A stretch of 64,000 nt of DNA from an archaeon (GTDB lineage Archaea > Iainarchaeota > Iainarchaeia > Iainarchaeales > CSSED10-239), in the NCBI GenBank assembly GCA_023230325.1, contig JALNXN010000001.1, positions 1 to 64,000 of the forward strand. The letters run 5' to 3'. Below are positions 1 to 7,914 of this stretch, one piece after another; within the stretch, counting starts at the first letter, position 1, and every line of letters starts with the position of its first letter. A program made the position numbers and the translations under genes. The notes beneath the pieces are model-generated. The model was not told the DNA's origin, did not search any database, and was given only the letters and a program-made list of their open reading frames with translations.

Positions 1-1
1 A

Positions 2-346
2 AATAATTATGTTTTAGAAAATTTTAATTGGGCAGTTGAAGTTGGTTTTAAAGTTCCTTATATGTTAAAAGAAGAAAAAGCTATTAAAGAGTATATTAAA
101 TATATTAAAGAATGTGAAGATATTTTTATAGATAATAATATTAAAGAGATAAAGAATTTTAATGATTTTAAGGAAGTTATTTCTAAGTTTAATAAAGAAT
201 ACAATGATATAGATAATTATTTTATATTATATACAAAAGCTTTAGAGAAAAACATATTTACTAATATTAAAGATGATATTTTAAATAAATTTATAGTGGA
301 TAATGATTTGTTTAATAGGTTGAAGTATTATTTTGAAAAAGATTAA
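2..346 (+). CDS. Hypothetical protein, 5' end outside the window
   Basis: The frame is open from base 2, before the first ATG at 62, so this is the C-terminal part of a longer gene. The visible part is about 114 residues, lysine/isoleucine/asparagine-rich and predicted helical, with no membrane segment and no motif I recognise. It ends 140 bases before the HTH-ImmA/IrrE gene, so it is probably a separate unit. No function is proposed. Confidence 0.55.
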   Translation, partial: NNYVLENFNWAVEVGFKVPYMLKEEKAIKEYIKYIKECEDIFIDNNIKEIKNFNDFKEVISKFNKEYNDIDNYFILYTKALEKNIFTNIKDDILNKFIVDNDLFNRLKYYFEKD

Positions 347-486
347 TTATCAGTAGCTAAATTAAATTTTAGCTATTATTTGTTAAGATAATTATATTTA
401 AATATATTTGTATTATTATATATATGTAACCAAATTAATTATTGATCAGTTTATTAACTTTTTGATTGTAATATAGGAATATAGAT

Positions 487-1695
487 ATGACTGATAATAG
501 ATATAAAATTAATCCGAATAGGTTAAATTATTTAATTATGCAATATAATTTAACTGAAAACGATTTGTTAGATAAGTTAAACATCACTTCTAGTGGTAAG
601 TATAGAAAGAGAAACATTATTACTAAAGATATTTTTACAAAAATACTAGAAGGTACAATTAATGTTAGTTTAGATTATCTTAAAAGATTTGATTCTATTT
701 TTGAAAAAGGATTAACATGGTATATTACTACTAGAAATATCCCTTTTAATAAAAATAACAGTATTTTTTTTAGAAAAGATAAATTTAATGCAGAAATGGA
801 TTTAGAAACTAAAAAGAAAATTGATTTTTTTGAACAAAAAAAGTTTGAAATATCTTATCTAAGTAATCTTGTAGATTATAATTTAGAAAGGAAGATTGAA
901 AGATATAATTTAAAAGATAACCCTTATGTAATTTCTAAAAAAATACATTCTAATTTTGAAAAATTAAACTTAAAGGTTAATAAAAATCAAGATAAAGATA
1001 GATATTTTCTAGAATGGTTAATTAGAGTTATAGAAAGTCATAATGTTTTTGTTTTTGAATTTATTGAAAATCATAATGTTAAAAATCCTGTTAATTTTAG
1101 TGGTTTCTTTTTAAAACCAAATTTTATTGTTTTAAAAAGGCAAAAACAGTTAAGAAGAGAGATTTTTACACTATTACATGAGTTTGCACATTATTTATTA
1201 GATTGTGAAGATATAGATAATGATTTAGATCATTCTAAACCTAATACTGATGTTGAAAATTGGTGTAATAATTTTGCATATTGTTTTTTAGAAAAAGATT
1301 CTTTTTCAGAATTTGAAAGAGTTAATTTTGTAAGAAATAACTCTAATTTGAAAAATTTTGTAAATAATTTACATAATAAAACTTATTTAAGTTATAAAGC
1401 AATATATACAAGATTAAAAATAGAAAATAAAATTACAGATAAAGATTACGAGCATGCTTTAGATGAAATTCAAAAAAGTATGGATACCAAAAAAGAAAAA
1501 GCCAAAATTGATAGAGAATTATTAAAAGAACAAGGTAAAATTGTTGGTTTTGGAAAACCTAAAGCAATTAGATCTAATTTATTTGCTAGTATATTAAAAG
1601 AAAACTATTTTAGTGGAAATGTAGATGAAAATAGAATTTGTTCTAGTTTAAATTTAAAAGGAAGGGATCAATTTGACAAATTTATCTACTCCTAA
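487..1695 (+). CDS. HTH / ImmA-IrrE family zinc metallopeptidase, regulatory half of a toxin-antitoxin-like pair
   Basis: The 402-residue protein has an N-terminal region (about 1-80) compatible with an XRE-like helix-turn-helix and a central ImmA/IrrE peptidase domain. The zinc motif HEFAH is at residues 231-235, followed by the expected downstream acidic segment (VENWCNNFAYCFL). ImmA/IrrE peptidases act on transcriptional repressors, and HTH-ImmA fusions are often encoded beside DUF4411 PIN-like proteins, which is exactly the next gene here. The two reading frames overlap by 23 bases, implying translational coupling. The ATG start fits a short leader downstream of AT-rich promoter sequence. 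Family call is confident; the substrate is unknown. Confidence 0.85.
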   Translation: MTDNRYKINPNRLNYLIMQYNLTENDLLDKLNITSSGKYRKRNIITKDIFTKILEGTINVSLDYLKRFDSIFEKGLTWYITTRNIPFNKNNSIFFRKDKFNAEMDLETKKKIDFFEQKKFEISYLSNLVDYNLERKIERYNLKDNPYVISKKIHSNFEKLNLKVNKNQDKDRYFLEWLIRVIESHNVFVFEFIENHNVKNPVNFSGFFLKPNFIVLKRQKQLRREIFTLLHEFAHYLLDCEDIDNDLDHSKPNTDVENWCNNFAYCFLEKDSFSEFERVNFVRNNSNLKNFVNNLHNKTYLSYKAIYTRLKIENKITDKDYEHALDEIQKSMDTKKEKAKIDRELLKEQGKIVGFGKPKAIRSNLFASILKENYFSGNVDENRICSSLNLKGRDQFDKFIYS

Positions 1696-2251
1696 AGTTA
1701 TTATTGATACTAATAGTATTTCTAACTTTTTTAAATATTATTATTTCTGTGAAAATAAATATAAAAAAGAAGAATCTAAATTATTTGTAGATTTATGTAA
1801 TTTTTTTGTTAATGAAATAAATAATGATAATATCATTGTAATTGATAAAGTTCATGATGAGATAAAAAATAATTGGGGGTATAAAGATTTCATATACCCT
1901 AAAATTAAAAATAAAATATTTAAAACAGAATATCTGTTTCTTTCAGAAATTACAGAATTAAGTAAAAATGTTATTGAGAAAAATAAAAAAATACAATCCC
2001 CTGAAGTAATAGAAGCAGAAATTAACAAATTTGAAAGTAAATATGCTGATTTATATTTAATTGCTTATTCTATGAAAAATGAAGGTACTATTTTAATTAC
2101 TGATGAAACTAGTAATGAAAACCATAATAAGAATTTATTTCCTAAAATACCTAATTTGTGTAAAGAATATAATGTTAAATGGGGTAATATTAGTTACTTA
2201 TTGTTTAATATTTATGGTTCAAGATTAAAGTTTTCATTAAAAATAGATTAA
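1673..2251 (+). CDS. DUF4411-like PIN-domain protein, probable toxin
   Basis: The 192-residue protein shows the PIN-like acidic pattern: an N-terminal VIIDTNSISNFF strand, a central Asp in ADLYLIAYSM, and a late Asp in LITDETSN. These match Mg-dependent RNases of the PIN fold. DUF4411 proteins are typically paired with HTH-ImmA/IrrE proteins, as here. The start is TTG at 1673 inside the upstream gene, with a GGAAGGG ribosome-binding sequence about 8 bases before it. By analogy this is the RNase toxin and the upstream gene its regulator; toxicity is inferred, not shown. Confidence 0.75.
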   Translation: MTNLSTPKVIIDTNSISNFFKYYYFCENKYKKEESKLFVDLCNFFVNEINNDNIIVIDKVHDEIKNNWGYKDFIYPKIKNKIFKTEYLFLSEITELSKNVIEKNKKIQSPEVIEAEINKFESKYADLYLIAYSMKNEGTILITDETSNENHNKNLFPKIPNLCKEYNVKWGNISYLLFNIYGSRLKFSLKID

Positions 2252-2308
2252 ATCAAATTAAAATACACTTTTTATCTAGTCTTTTTATGTACTTTTTATT
2301 TTAATTAA

Positions 2309-2545
2309 ATATTAACTGTTTTAAATCTAATAACCTATAAATTATATATGGCTAGACCTAAGAAACTTGAGAAAAACAAGAAGATTTTTGTTCCAATTAC
2401 CCTGGATAAAAATATATATTTTTACTTAAAAAAGAGAGATGTTAAGATATCTACATACATTACCCAAGTGCTCAAAGTTGCTTTAAATAAAGGATCTAGA
2501 GAGAATGACGATTTTTATGACCCTAACCTTTTAACCTTGGTAAGT
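2309..2545 (+). repeat. Direct repeat, left copy (promoter + RHH-like gene + anticodon-arm remnant)
   Basis: About 240 bp here match 7101-7346 with only scattered differences. The match includes the promoter-like TTTAAATCTAAT, the start codon and nearly the whole RHH-like gene. It ends in ACCTTGGTAAG, which in the right copy is the anticodon loop of a tRNA-Thr. In this copy the sequence diverges just after the loop, so the T arm and acceptor are missing. The six-gene operon lies exactly between the copies. Confidence 0.85.
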
Positions 2546-2563
2546 TTAAGTATATTAAATTGA
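2348..2563 (+). CDS. Small RHH-like protein, left copy
   Basis: This 71-residue basic protein has a start MARPKKLEKNKKIFVPITLD, then a predicted beta strand and two helices (YFYLKKRDVKISTYI, QVLKVALNKGSREN). That is the layout of ribbon-helix-helix DNA-binding proteins used as antitoxins or plasmid copy regulators. It is nearly identical to the gene at 7142. The TATA-like TTTAAAT lies about 27 bases before the ATG, which suggests a leaderless transcript. The C-terminus is altered where the repeat ends. No toxin partner is directly adjacent. Confidence 0.6.
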   Translation: MARPKKLEKNKKIFVPITLDKNIYFYLKKRDVKISTYITQVLKVALNKGSRENDDFYDPNLLTLVSLSILN

Positions 2564-2606
2564 TTTATAAATATATATCTAATATAAATATATAGAGGTT
2601 ATGTAA

Positions 2607-3317
2607 GTGAATAAATTATATAAATATTATCATCAAAGTTATGATGAATTATTTAATTATAAAAATTATAATTTTGAATCTGATCTGATTTTAAAAAATA
2701 TATCTGTTAATAAAAACAATTCGATTTTATCTTTAGGTTGTGGTACAGATAAACATGGTTTTTCATTAAGAAAAAAAATAAATTATAATAAATATATAGG
2801 AATTGACATTAATAAAGAAATGTTTTCTAATATAAATAGAGATAAAAAAACAAACTATTATTGCTATAATATTATTAATTTTCCGAAAAATTTTGTTTTA
2901 AAAAATAAAAATACTTTTGATGTTATTTTTGCATATGGAGGGGTTTTTAATTACATCTCTTTAAAAGATCTTAAAAAGGTTTTAAACATTTGTAAGTTAT
3001 TATTGACTAAAAATGGAATATTAGTTTTTGACATTCCATATAATTTTGAAAATTATTCTAATAATTATATAGATATTCAAAATTCAAATAATGTAATTAA
3101 ATTATCTTTATCTAGTAAACAAAATAATATTGGTTTCTATCAAACTATTTTTTTTGAAAAAACAAAAACAAATAAAATTATAAAAATAGATTATGATTCT
3201 GAAGAAATACATTTACATAAGCAAAAAGAATTAGATAATTTAGGATTTAAATTTAAAAAATATGATTCAAAAGGATTAACTAAGAAACCTTTTGTTTATT
3301 ATATATATAAAAAGTGA
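2607..3317 (+). CDS. Class I SAM-dependent methyltransferase (operon gene 1)
   Basis: This 236-residue protein has a Rossmann methyltransferase core. Motif I is SILSLGCGTDKHGF, motif II carries the acidic residue in YIGIDINKEMF, and FDVIFAYGGVFNYI is the motif IV region. The GTG start at 2607 follows TAGAGGTTATGTAA, a plausible ribosome-binding site. The stop overlaps the next GTG by four bases (GTGA), indicating coupling. The substrate cannot be read from the sequence; the neighbours suggest small-molecule or RNA modification. Confidence 0.8.
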   Translation: MNKLYKYYHQSYDELFNYKNYNFESDLILKNISVNKNNSILSLGCGTDKHGFSLRKKINYNKYIGIDINKEMFSNINRDKKTNYYCYNIINFPKNFVLKNKNTFDVIFAYGGVFNYISLKDLKKVLNICKLLLTKNGILVFDIPYNFENYSNNYIDIQNSNNVIKLSLSSKQNNIGFYQTIFFEKTKTNKIIKIDYDSEEIHLHKQKELDNLGFKFKKYDSKGLTKKPFVYYIYKK

Positions 3318-3892
3318 TTAGTATGATTTTTTTATTTGATAATATTACTGATAAAATTGATTTTGCATCTATATTAATTAGTGTTTTTGAATCCCCGAAA
3401 GATCATAAATTTATTTTTTGTGGTAAAGAAAAAGAATTTTATCAGAGTTTAATAAAAACTCAAAAAGTAAAATCTTATCTATTTACATATTATCCAAATT
3501 TAAGCGTAGACTTTGAGAAAATAATTAATAAAAAAATATTTTTTAGACCAGATTATGAAAAAACAATTAATTTTCTTAAAAAGAAAAATTATAATTTATA
3601 TGGTACAACTCCAAGTAAACAATCTAACAGTGTTTTTGAATTAAAGTTAAAAGAAAAGAGTGTGTTTGTTTTTGGTTCTGAAAATGGATTGTCTAAGAAA
3701 AAATTAGAATTATTGACTATGTTAATACATTATCCATTAAATAAAGCTAGTTTTTTAAAAATTAGAAATATATTTCCAATTGTTCATGGAATAATTTCTG
3801 AAAAAAATTTTGCATTAAAAAAAAATAAAATGGTTGACAGATCAATAAAACCCAAACCAAAAAATACTTTTAAAAAATATAAAAAACGATAA
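3314..3892 (+). CDS. SPOUT/TrmH-like RNA methyltransferase candidate (operon gene 2)
   Basis: This 192-residue basic protein ends with a segment resembling the SpoU/TrmH C-terminal knot: VFVFGSENGLSKKKLELL, then HYPLNKASFLKIRNIFPIVHGI. In the family this region reads FGSE-x-GLS ... P-x-x-x-SLNVS and binds SAM. Here the SLN-like segment is degenerate (PLNKAS). The last 20 residues are lysine-rich. GTG at 3314 overlaps the preceding stop; an ATG at 3323 is also possible. If the call is right, it would methylate a tRNA or rRNA 2'-OH. I hold this at moderate confidence because the N-terminal motif is not clear. Confidence 0.45.
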   Translation: MISMIFLFDNITDKIDFASILISVFESPKDHKFIFCGKEKEFYQSLIKTQKVKSYLFTYYPNLSVDFEKIINKKIFFRPDYEKTINFLKKKNYNLYGTTPSKQSNSVFELKLKEKSVFVFGSENGLSKKKLELLTMLIHYPLNKASFLKIRNIFPIVHGIISEKNFALKKNKMVDRSIKPKPKNTFKKYKKR

Positions 3893-3894
3893 TA

Positions 3895-4805
3895 ATGATT
3901 TCTTCTAAAATATACAAAATAGTTATTATTGGTGGGGGCCCTGCTGCCATGGGTGCTATTAAATATTATGATGGACCTAAAGATGATTTATTACTAATTT
4001 CTAATAATGAGATTGGTTTTTTTGCATATAATTCAATAAAAACACATAAAACTACAGATGGGTTATTTTTTGCAGATAATAAATCTCCAGATTATTTGAT
4101 AAAAGAATATAAAAAGTTATTATTAGAAAAAAAAACAATTATATTAAAAGATTTTGTTAAAAAAATAAATAAACTAGATAATTATTTTGAAATTATTTGT
4201 TCTAAAAAAATTTATACCGAATTTGTAATTGTATGTACTGGAATGAATAGTAAGATATTAAAAGATTTTAATAAATTTAAAAATGTATATAATTTAGCAG
4301 GCACCTTTAATGATTTAAAAAATAAGAATTGTGTTGTAATTGGTGGTCGAAATTCAGGAACAAGTGCCGCTATATATTTGTCTAAAATTTCTAAAAAAGT
4401 ATATTTATTAGAAAAAAATAAAGAATTACCTTGTAAAAAAAATATTTTGAGAGATTGTTAGATTGTAAAAATGCAGATTATTTTTGTGATGTTAAAGAAA
4501 TTAAAGTATTAGAAAAAAAAGGATCCAAAATTTCTAAAATTAAATTTATTTTTAACAATAATTTTAAAGAAGTTAAAGTAGATTTAATTTTTGTATATAT
4601 AGGTTTAATTCCAAATTCGAATATAGTAAAATCAATTTGCAAATTAGATTCTAATGATTATATATTAGTTGATTCTAAAAATGAAACCTCTTGTAATAAT
4701 TTATTTGCGGCGGGCGATGTTACTGGGAAAATACCTCAAATTATAAGTTGTCATGGAGATGGATCAAATGCAATCTATTGGATACAAAAAAGAATTAAAA
4801 TATAA
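3895..4805 (+). pseudogene. TrxR-like FAD/NAD(P)H oxidoreductase split by a one-base frameshift (operon gene 3)
   Basis: Two overlapping frames together make one thioredoxin-reductase-fold flavoprotein of about 303 residues. The first (3895-4461) has the FAD motif VIIGGGPAAMGA and the NAD(P) motif VVIGGRNSGTSAA. The second (in frame to 4805) has the FAD-binding end ETSCNNLFAAGDVTG. Adding one A to the A8 run at 4435-4442 restores a continuous reading ...LPCKKKYFERLLDCKNADYF.... No CxxC dithiol is seen before the NAD domain, where thioredoxin reductases carry it, so it is not an ordinary TrxR; a ferredoxin/flavin reductase-like role is possible. The frame break may be an assembly error, real decay or slippage. 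Confidence 0.75.
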
Positions 4806-4809
4806 ATTA

Positions 4810-5334
4810 ATGGTTATTGGCCCCTCTGATTTAAATAAAATATTTAAAAATACTGATCTTTCTAAAATAAAATATAAATCTATTTTAAAATCAACCGCAA
4901 AATATCTATCATTAAAGTTTAAAGAATTATATATTATTCCTGATAATGGTGTTTTTTTAGATTTTGCAATAGAATTTAAAAAATATAGACCTGTCTATGC
5001 ATATTTACCAGATAAAAAAGAAATTAAATATAAAGAATTACTAAATAATGTTAAAAAATATGATTTCAAACCTATTTATACTAAGCAGAATTGGATGTAC
5101 TTAAATAATATACCTATAAGAAATATAGATTTTGTATATTGTTTAGGATACAGTTCTGGTGTTTTTATAGAAATTGGAAATATCAAAATAGCTAATGTTT
5201 GGAATAATAAAAAAATAAAATTAATAATAGATGAACGTTTTATTAGTTCTAAATTACCTTTTGAAATAAATATGGATTTGCCAGTATTATATATAAAATC
5301 ATTAAATGAATTAAAAAATGTGTTTTGTTTATGA
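4810..5334 (+). CDS. Unknown Rossmann-like (possibly SLOG-like) protein (operon gene 4)
   Basis: This 174-residue protein starts at ATG 4810, four bases after the oxidoreductase stop; the open frame extends upstream, but overlap with the preceding gene makes the later ATG preferable. It begins MVIGPSDLNKIF and has KELYIIPDNGVFLDFA, alternating strands and helices, and a glycine-rich YCLGYSSGVFIEIG. This resembles nucleotide-binding SLOG/LOG-type folds only in general pattern. It overlaps the following gene by ATGA. I do not recognise the family and give no reaction. Confidence 0.55.
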   Translation: MVIGPSDLNKIFKNTDLSKIKYKSILKSTAKYLSLKFKELYIIPDNGVFLDFAIEFKKYRPVYAYLPDKKEIKYKELLNNVKKYDFKPIYTKQNWMYLNNIPIRNIDFVYCLGYSSGVFIEIGNIKIANVWNNKKIKLIIDERFISSKLPFEINMDLPVLYIKSLNELKNVFCL

Positions 5335-6344
5335 AAGTAATTTATATATTAGTTTCTTCTGCTAAAAAAATTGAATTTTTACCTTATATTTATAAAAAAT
5401 TAAAATTATTTAATATATATTTTATATTCACTCCTAATACGGTAAAAATTTTTAGTAATGAAATTAAAAATTTACCTAAAAATAGAGTTATAATAGATTT
5501 TAATAAAAAAAAATTGCCTAAAGAAGATTTAATATTGTTTTACCCTTGTACTTTTAATTCTTTAAATAAAATTTATTTAAATATTGCGGATAATTTGCCT
5601 TTAAGTTTATTTTTTTCAAGTAATGCTCCAAAAATAATTGTGCCTTCAATGAATATGGAATATTGGAATAATTTAAATAAAAAAATATTGCCTGAATTAA
5701 GTAAAAAACACACTATTCTTTGGCCATTGATAGAAAATAATAAAATAACCGCAGCAAATATTGATAAAGTAATAGATAATGTTTTTTTGTATTTTAATAA
5801 ATATCAGGATTTTAAATTAATTGAAGATAATAAATTTGTTAAAAATATAGGTGAATTTGAAGAATATAATAAAATATATACTATACTTAAAAAATATATA
5901 TTTGTAAATGATTCTAGTGGGAATATTTCGTTTAAGATAAATAATCAGATATTTGTTTCTGCTTCAGGATATAATATATTTAAGTTAAATAAAAAAGAAA
6001 TTGTTCCGATAAAATATAATTCTAAAAAAAGAGAAATATATTATCCTTCAAAATGTCCTTTACCATCTGTTGAAACTCCTTTTTTATCTAAATTATTTTT
6101 TAAATGTAATTCAAAATATATTGTTCATTTTCACGATCCTAATATTACTTATAATGAAAAATATAACTCTTATAAATCAAAACAATATAAATCTTATTGT
6201 TGTGATGAAATCCCACTTGAAATATTTGAAATAATTGAAAAAAATAACTTTTTTATTTTAAAAGAACATGGTATCTTCATAGTTGTAGATAATTTAAAAG
6301 AATTAGATTATGTGTTTAAATATATTTACTCATTAAATAAATGA
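5331..6344 (+). CDS. Flavoprotein (HFCD/CoaC-like) fused to a class II aldolase domain (operon gene 5)
   Basis: The 337-residue protein has two domains. Residues about 1-160 resemble the HFCD flavoprotein fold of PPC decarboxylase (CoaC) and EpiD, with YPCTFNSLNKIYLNIADNL and the substrate-loop-like PSMNMEYW. Residues about 185-337 resemble class II aldolases (FucA, AraD, MtnB): GNISFK, PSVETPF with the catalytic-type Glu, the zinc ligands HFH, and LKEHG with the third His. All expected metal ligands are visible, so the aldolase part is probably active. The start is ATG 5331, overlapping the previous stop (ATGA). The fusion is unusual. The aldolase could cleave or dehydrate a sugar phosphate, as MtnB does; that is inference. 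Confidence 0.75.
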   Translation: MKVIYILVSSAKKIEFLPYIYKKLKLFNIYFIFTPNTVKIFSNEIKNLPKNRVIIDFNKKKLPKEDLILFYPCTFNSLNKIYLNIADNLPLSLFFSSNAPKIIVPSMNMEYWNNLNKKILPELSKKHTILWPLIENNKITAANIDKVIDNVFLYFNKYQDFKLIEDNKFVKNIGEFEEYNKIYTILKKYIFVNDSSGNISFKINNQIFVSASGYNIFKLNKKEIVPIKYNSKKREIYYPSKCPLPSVETPFLSKLFFKCNSKYIVHFHDPNITYNEKYNSYKSKQYKSYCCDEIPLEIFEIIEKNNFFILKEHGIFIVVDNLKELDYVFKYIYSLNK

Positions 6345-7102
6345 TTTATATGGTAGATTATAATTTATATAAAGGAAAAATTAGAAATAAAGTTTTATCT
6401 AAAAAAAAATATGTGTCTGGGGTTAATGTTGATGATATTTTTTTTAATAATATTTTTTCTATTATTGACTTTTATTTAAAGAAAAAAGAAAGGGTAAATA
6501 TATTAGATGTTGGTACAGGCACTGGTTTTGTACCAATGAAGATAATTTCAAAATATAATCTTAAAATAAATAAAAATATATTTATTGATGCTGTTGATAT
6601 TTCAAAAGATTTATTATATCTTGCACAAAAAAGAGATAATTTAACAAATTATATTTTAATAAATAATAACACTAAAATAAATAAAAAATACGATTTGATT
6701 ATAAATCGTCTTTGTCCTAGGTTTAGTTTAGATAAAATAGATACTTTAATAAAAAAAAATGGTATTTATATTTATAAAGAATATGATAATTATAGAGGAT
6801 TAAAGGAAATCTTTTTACTTTTTAAGAAAAAATGGATTTCAAGAGAAAATTCATTTTTTTATTATAATGAATTAGATAAATTAAATTTTAAATATTTATA
6901 TTTAAAAAAATATAATTATAAAAGGAAATATTCAATAAAAGACATTGATAATATTTTAAAGTCTACTAATATTGTTGAAAATTATTCTTTAAAAGATTAT
7001 AATTTAATTTTATCAAATTTAGGATTGACTTTTTTCATAACTCAAGATCCTTATATATTAATTTCAAGTAAATGTGTTAATTTTATTGAAAAAATTATTT
7101 AA
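6341..7102 (+). CDS. Class I SAM-dependent methyltransferase (operon gene 6)
   Basis: The 253-residue protein has motif I NILDVGTGTGFVPMKII, the acidic end of strand 2 in DAVDISKDLLYLA, and a methyltransferase-like strand 4 (YDLIINRLCP). Its C-terminal 120 residues are lysine/tyrosine-rich with no recognised domain. The ATG at 6341 overlaps the upstream stop by four bases, as elsewhere in the operon; ATG 6350 is an alternative start. It ends just before the right direct repeat, so it closes the cassette. The substrate is unknown. Confidence 0.78.
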   Translation: MIYMVDYNLYKGKIRNKVLSKKKYVSGVNVDDIFFNNIFSIIDFYLKKKERVNILDVGTGTGFVPMKIISKYNLKINKNIFIDAVDISKDLLYLAQKRDNLTNYILINNNTKINKKYDLIINRLCPRFSLDKIDTLIKKNGIYIYKEYDNYRGLKEIFLLFKKKWISRENSFFYYNELDKLNFKYLYLKKYNYKRKYSIKDIDNILKSTNIVENYSLKDYNLILSNLGLTFFITQDPYILISSKCVNFIEKII

Positions 7103-7346
7103 TATTATACATTTTTAAATCTAATTACCTATAATTTATATATGGCTAGACCTAAAAAACTTGAGAAAAACAAGAAGATTTTTGTTCCAATAACTCTGGA
7201 TAAAAATATATATTTTTACTTAAAAAAACAAGATATTAAGATATCCACTTACATTAACCAAATGCTCAAAGTCGCTTTAAATAAAGGATCTAGAGAAAAT
7301 GACAATTTTTATGACCCTAACCTTTCAACCTTGGTAAGGTTGAGGT
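7101..7346 (+). repeat. Direct repeat, right copy, running into a tRNA-Thr 3' half
   Basis: This is the second ~240-bp copy of the sequence at 2309-2545, including promoter, RHH-like gene and the ACCTTGGTAAG end. Here the sequence continues into a well-formed anticodon arm, T arm and acceptor strand. Two such repeats around an operon, one containing tRNA sequence, are what tRNA-targeted integration or recombination between attachment sites would leave. Confidence 0.85.
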
Positions 7347-7435
7347 CGCGAGTTCGACTCTCGCCAGAAGCTTTGAAAGGAGCTTTTACCCTTTATCTTA
7401 AAAAACAAAGCTTTAAATTTTGTTTCTTTCTATAA
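7142..7435 (+). CDS. Small RHH-like protein, right copy, reading into tRNA sequence
   Basis: The first ~66 residues match the protein at 2348 except for a few substitutions (KRDVKIS versus KQDIKIS). After the repeat the frame continues through the tRNA-Thr 3' half and beyond, giving a chance-looking C-terminal tail of about 30 residues. The functional part is probably the RHH-like domain only. It uses the same leaderless-type promoter as the left copy. HicBA follows, but HicB is the natural partner of HicA, so this protein is not needed as its antitoxin. Confidence 0.55.
   Translation: MARPKKLEKNKKIFVPITLDKNIYFYLKKQDIKISTYINQMLKVALNKGSRENDNFYDPNLSTLVRLRSRVRLSPEALKGAFTLYLKKQSFKFCFFL
7326..7372 (+). 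tRNA. tRNA-Thr(GGU) 3' half only (fragment, possible attachment site)
   Basis: A 5-bp anticodon stem CAACC/GGTTG encloses the 7-base loop TTGGTAA, giving anticodon GGT (Thr). Variable loop AGGTC follows, then T arm GCGAG-TTCGACT-CTCGC, then the 3' acceptor strand CAGAAGC and T73. No 5' acceptor strand GCTTCTG or D arm precedes it; the upstream bases are the RHH gene. It is therefore a half tRNA, the usual form of an archaeal integration site. I found no matching 5' half in the window. Confidence 0.75.
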
Positions 7436-7455
7436 TACATTATAGGTGAAATGAT

Positions 7456-7665
7456 ATGAAATTATCTGCAATAATAACAAAAGAAAATAATCTTTTTGTT
7501 GCACTTTGTCCTGAGTTAAATATAGCCAGTCAAGGTGACAATGAAAAAGAAGCTCTTTTAAATCTTAAAGAAGCTGTAGAATTATTTTTAGAAGATGAAG
7601 ATTCAAAAGAAGTTATTAAAAATATTTATCCTGCAAAAATGTTTTCTTTAGAAATTACAGCTTAG
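7456..7665 (+). CDS. hicB: HicB-family antitoxin
   Basis: The 69-residue protein shows the HicB partial RNase H-like fold: MKLSAIITKENNLFVALCPELN, IASQGDNEKEALLNLKEAVELFLE. That is the canonical sequence pattern of the antitoxin's globular domain. It is short and lacks a C-terminal DNA-binding domain. SD-like AGGTGA lies before the ATG. The order hicB-hicA is the reverse of the classical order but common. It should bind and neutralise the HicA encoded 11 bases downstream. Confidence 0.88.
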   Translation: MKLSAIITKENNLFVALCPELNIASQGDNEKEALLNLKEAVELFLEDEDSKEVIKNIYPAKMFSLEITA

Positions 7666-7676
7666 AGGTTTAATAA

Positions 7677-7898
7677 ATGAGTAAACTTTCTGTTATTTCT
7701 GGAAAAGAATTAATTAAAATTTTAGAAAAAAATAATTTTAAAATTGTTGGACAAAAAGGAAGTCATATCAGATTAAAGAAAATTGTTAATAATGAAATTT
7801 ATATTACTGTTGTTCCATTACATAAAGAAATAGCTCCTGGAACCTTATTATCAATACTAAAGCAATCAAAATTAAGTAAAGAAGATTTATTTGATTAA
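7677..7898 (+). CDS. hicA: HicA-family mRNA interferase toxin
   Basis: The 73-residue double-stranded-RNA-binding-fold protein carries the HicA signature GQKGSHIRLKK, with catalytic His30, after ISGKELIKILEKNNFKIV, and ends with the PLHKEIAPGTLLSILKQSKLSKEDL segment typical of HicA. HicA cleaves mRNA, causing growth arrest when free. Length and catalytic residue are intact. An AGAGG sequence precedes the ATG. The pair is probably co-transcribed from a promoter inside or just after the tRNA fragment. Confidence 0.9.
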   Translation: MSKLSVISGKELIKILEKNNFKIVGQKGSHIRLKKIVNNEIYITVVPLHKEIAPGTLLSILKQSKLSKEDLFD

Positions 7899-7914
7899 TT
7901 TTATCATAAAATAT

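Noticed and set aside
4435-4461. Programmed frameshift
   Set aside because: No slippery heptamer with a downstream structure typical of programmed shifts is evident; a homopolymer indel explains it more simply.
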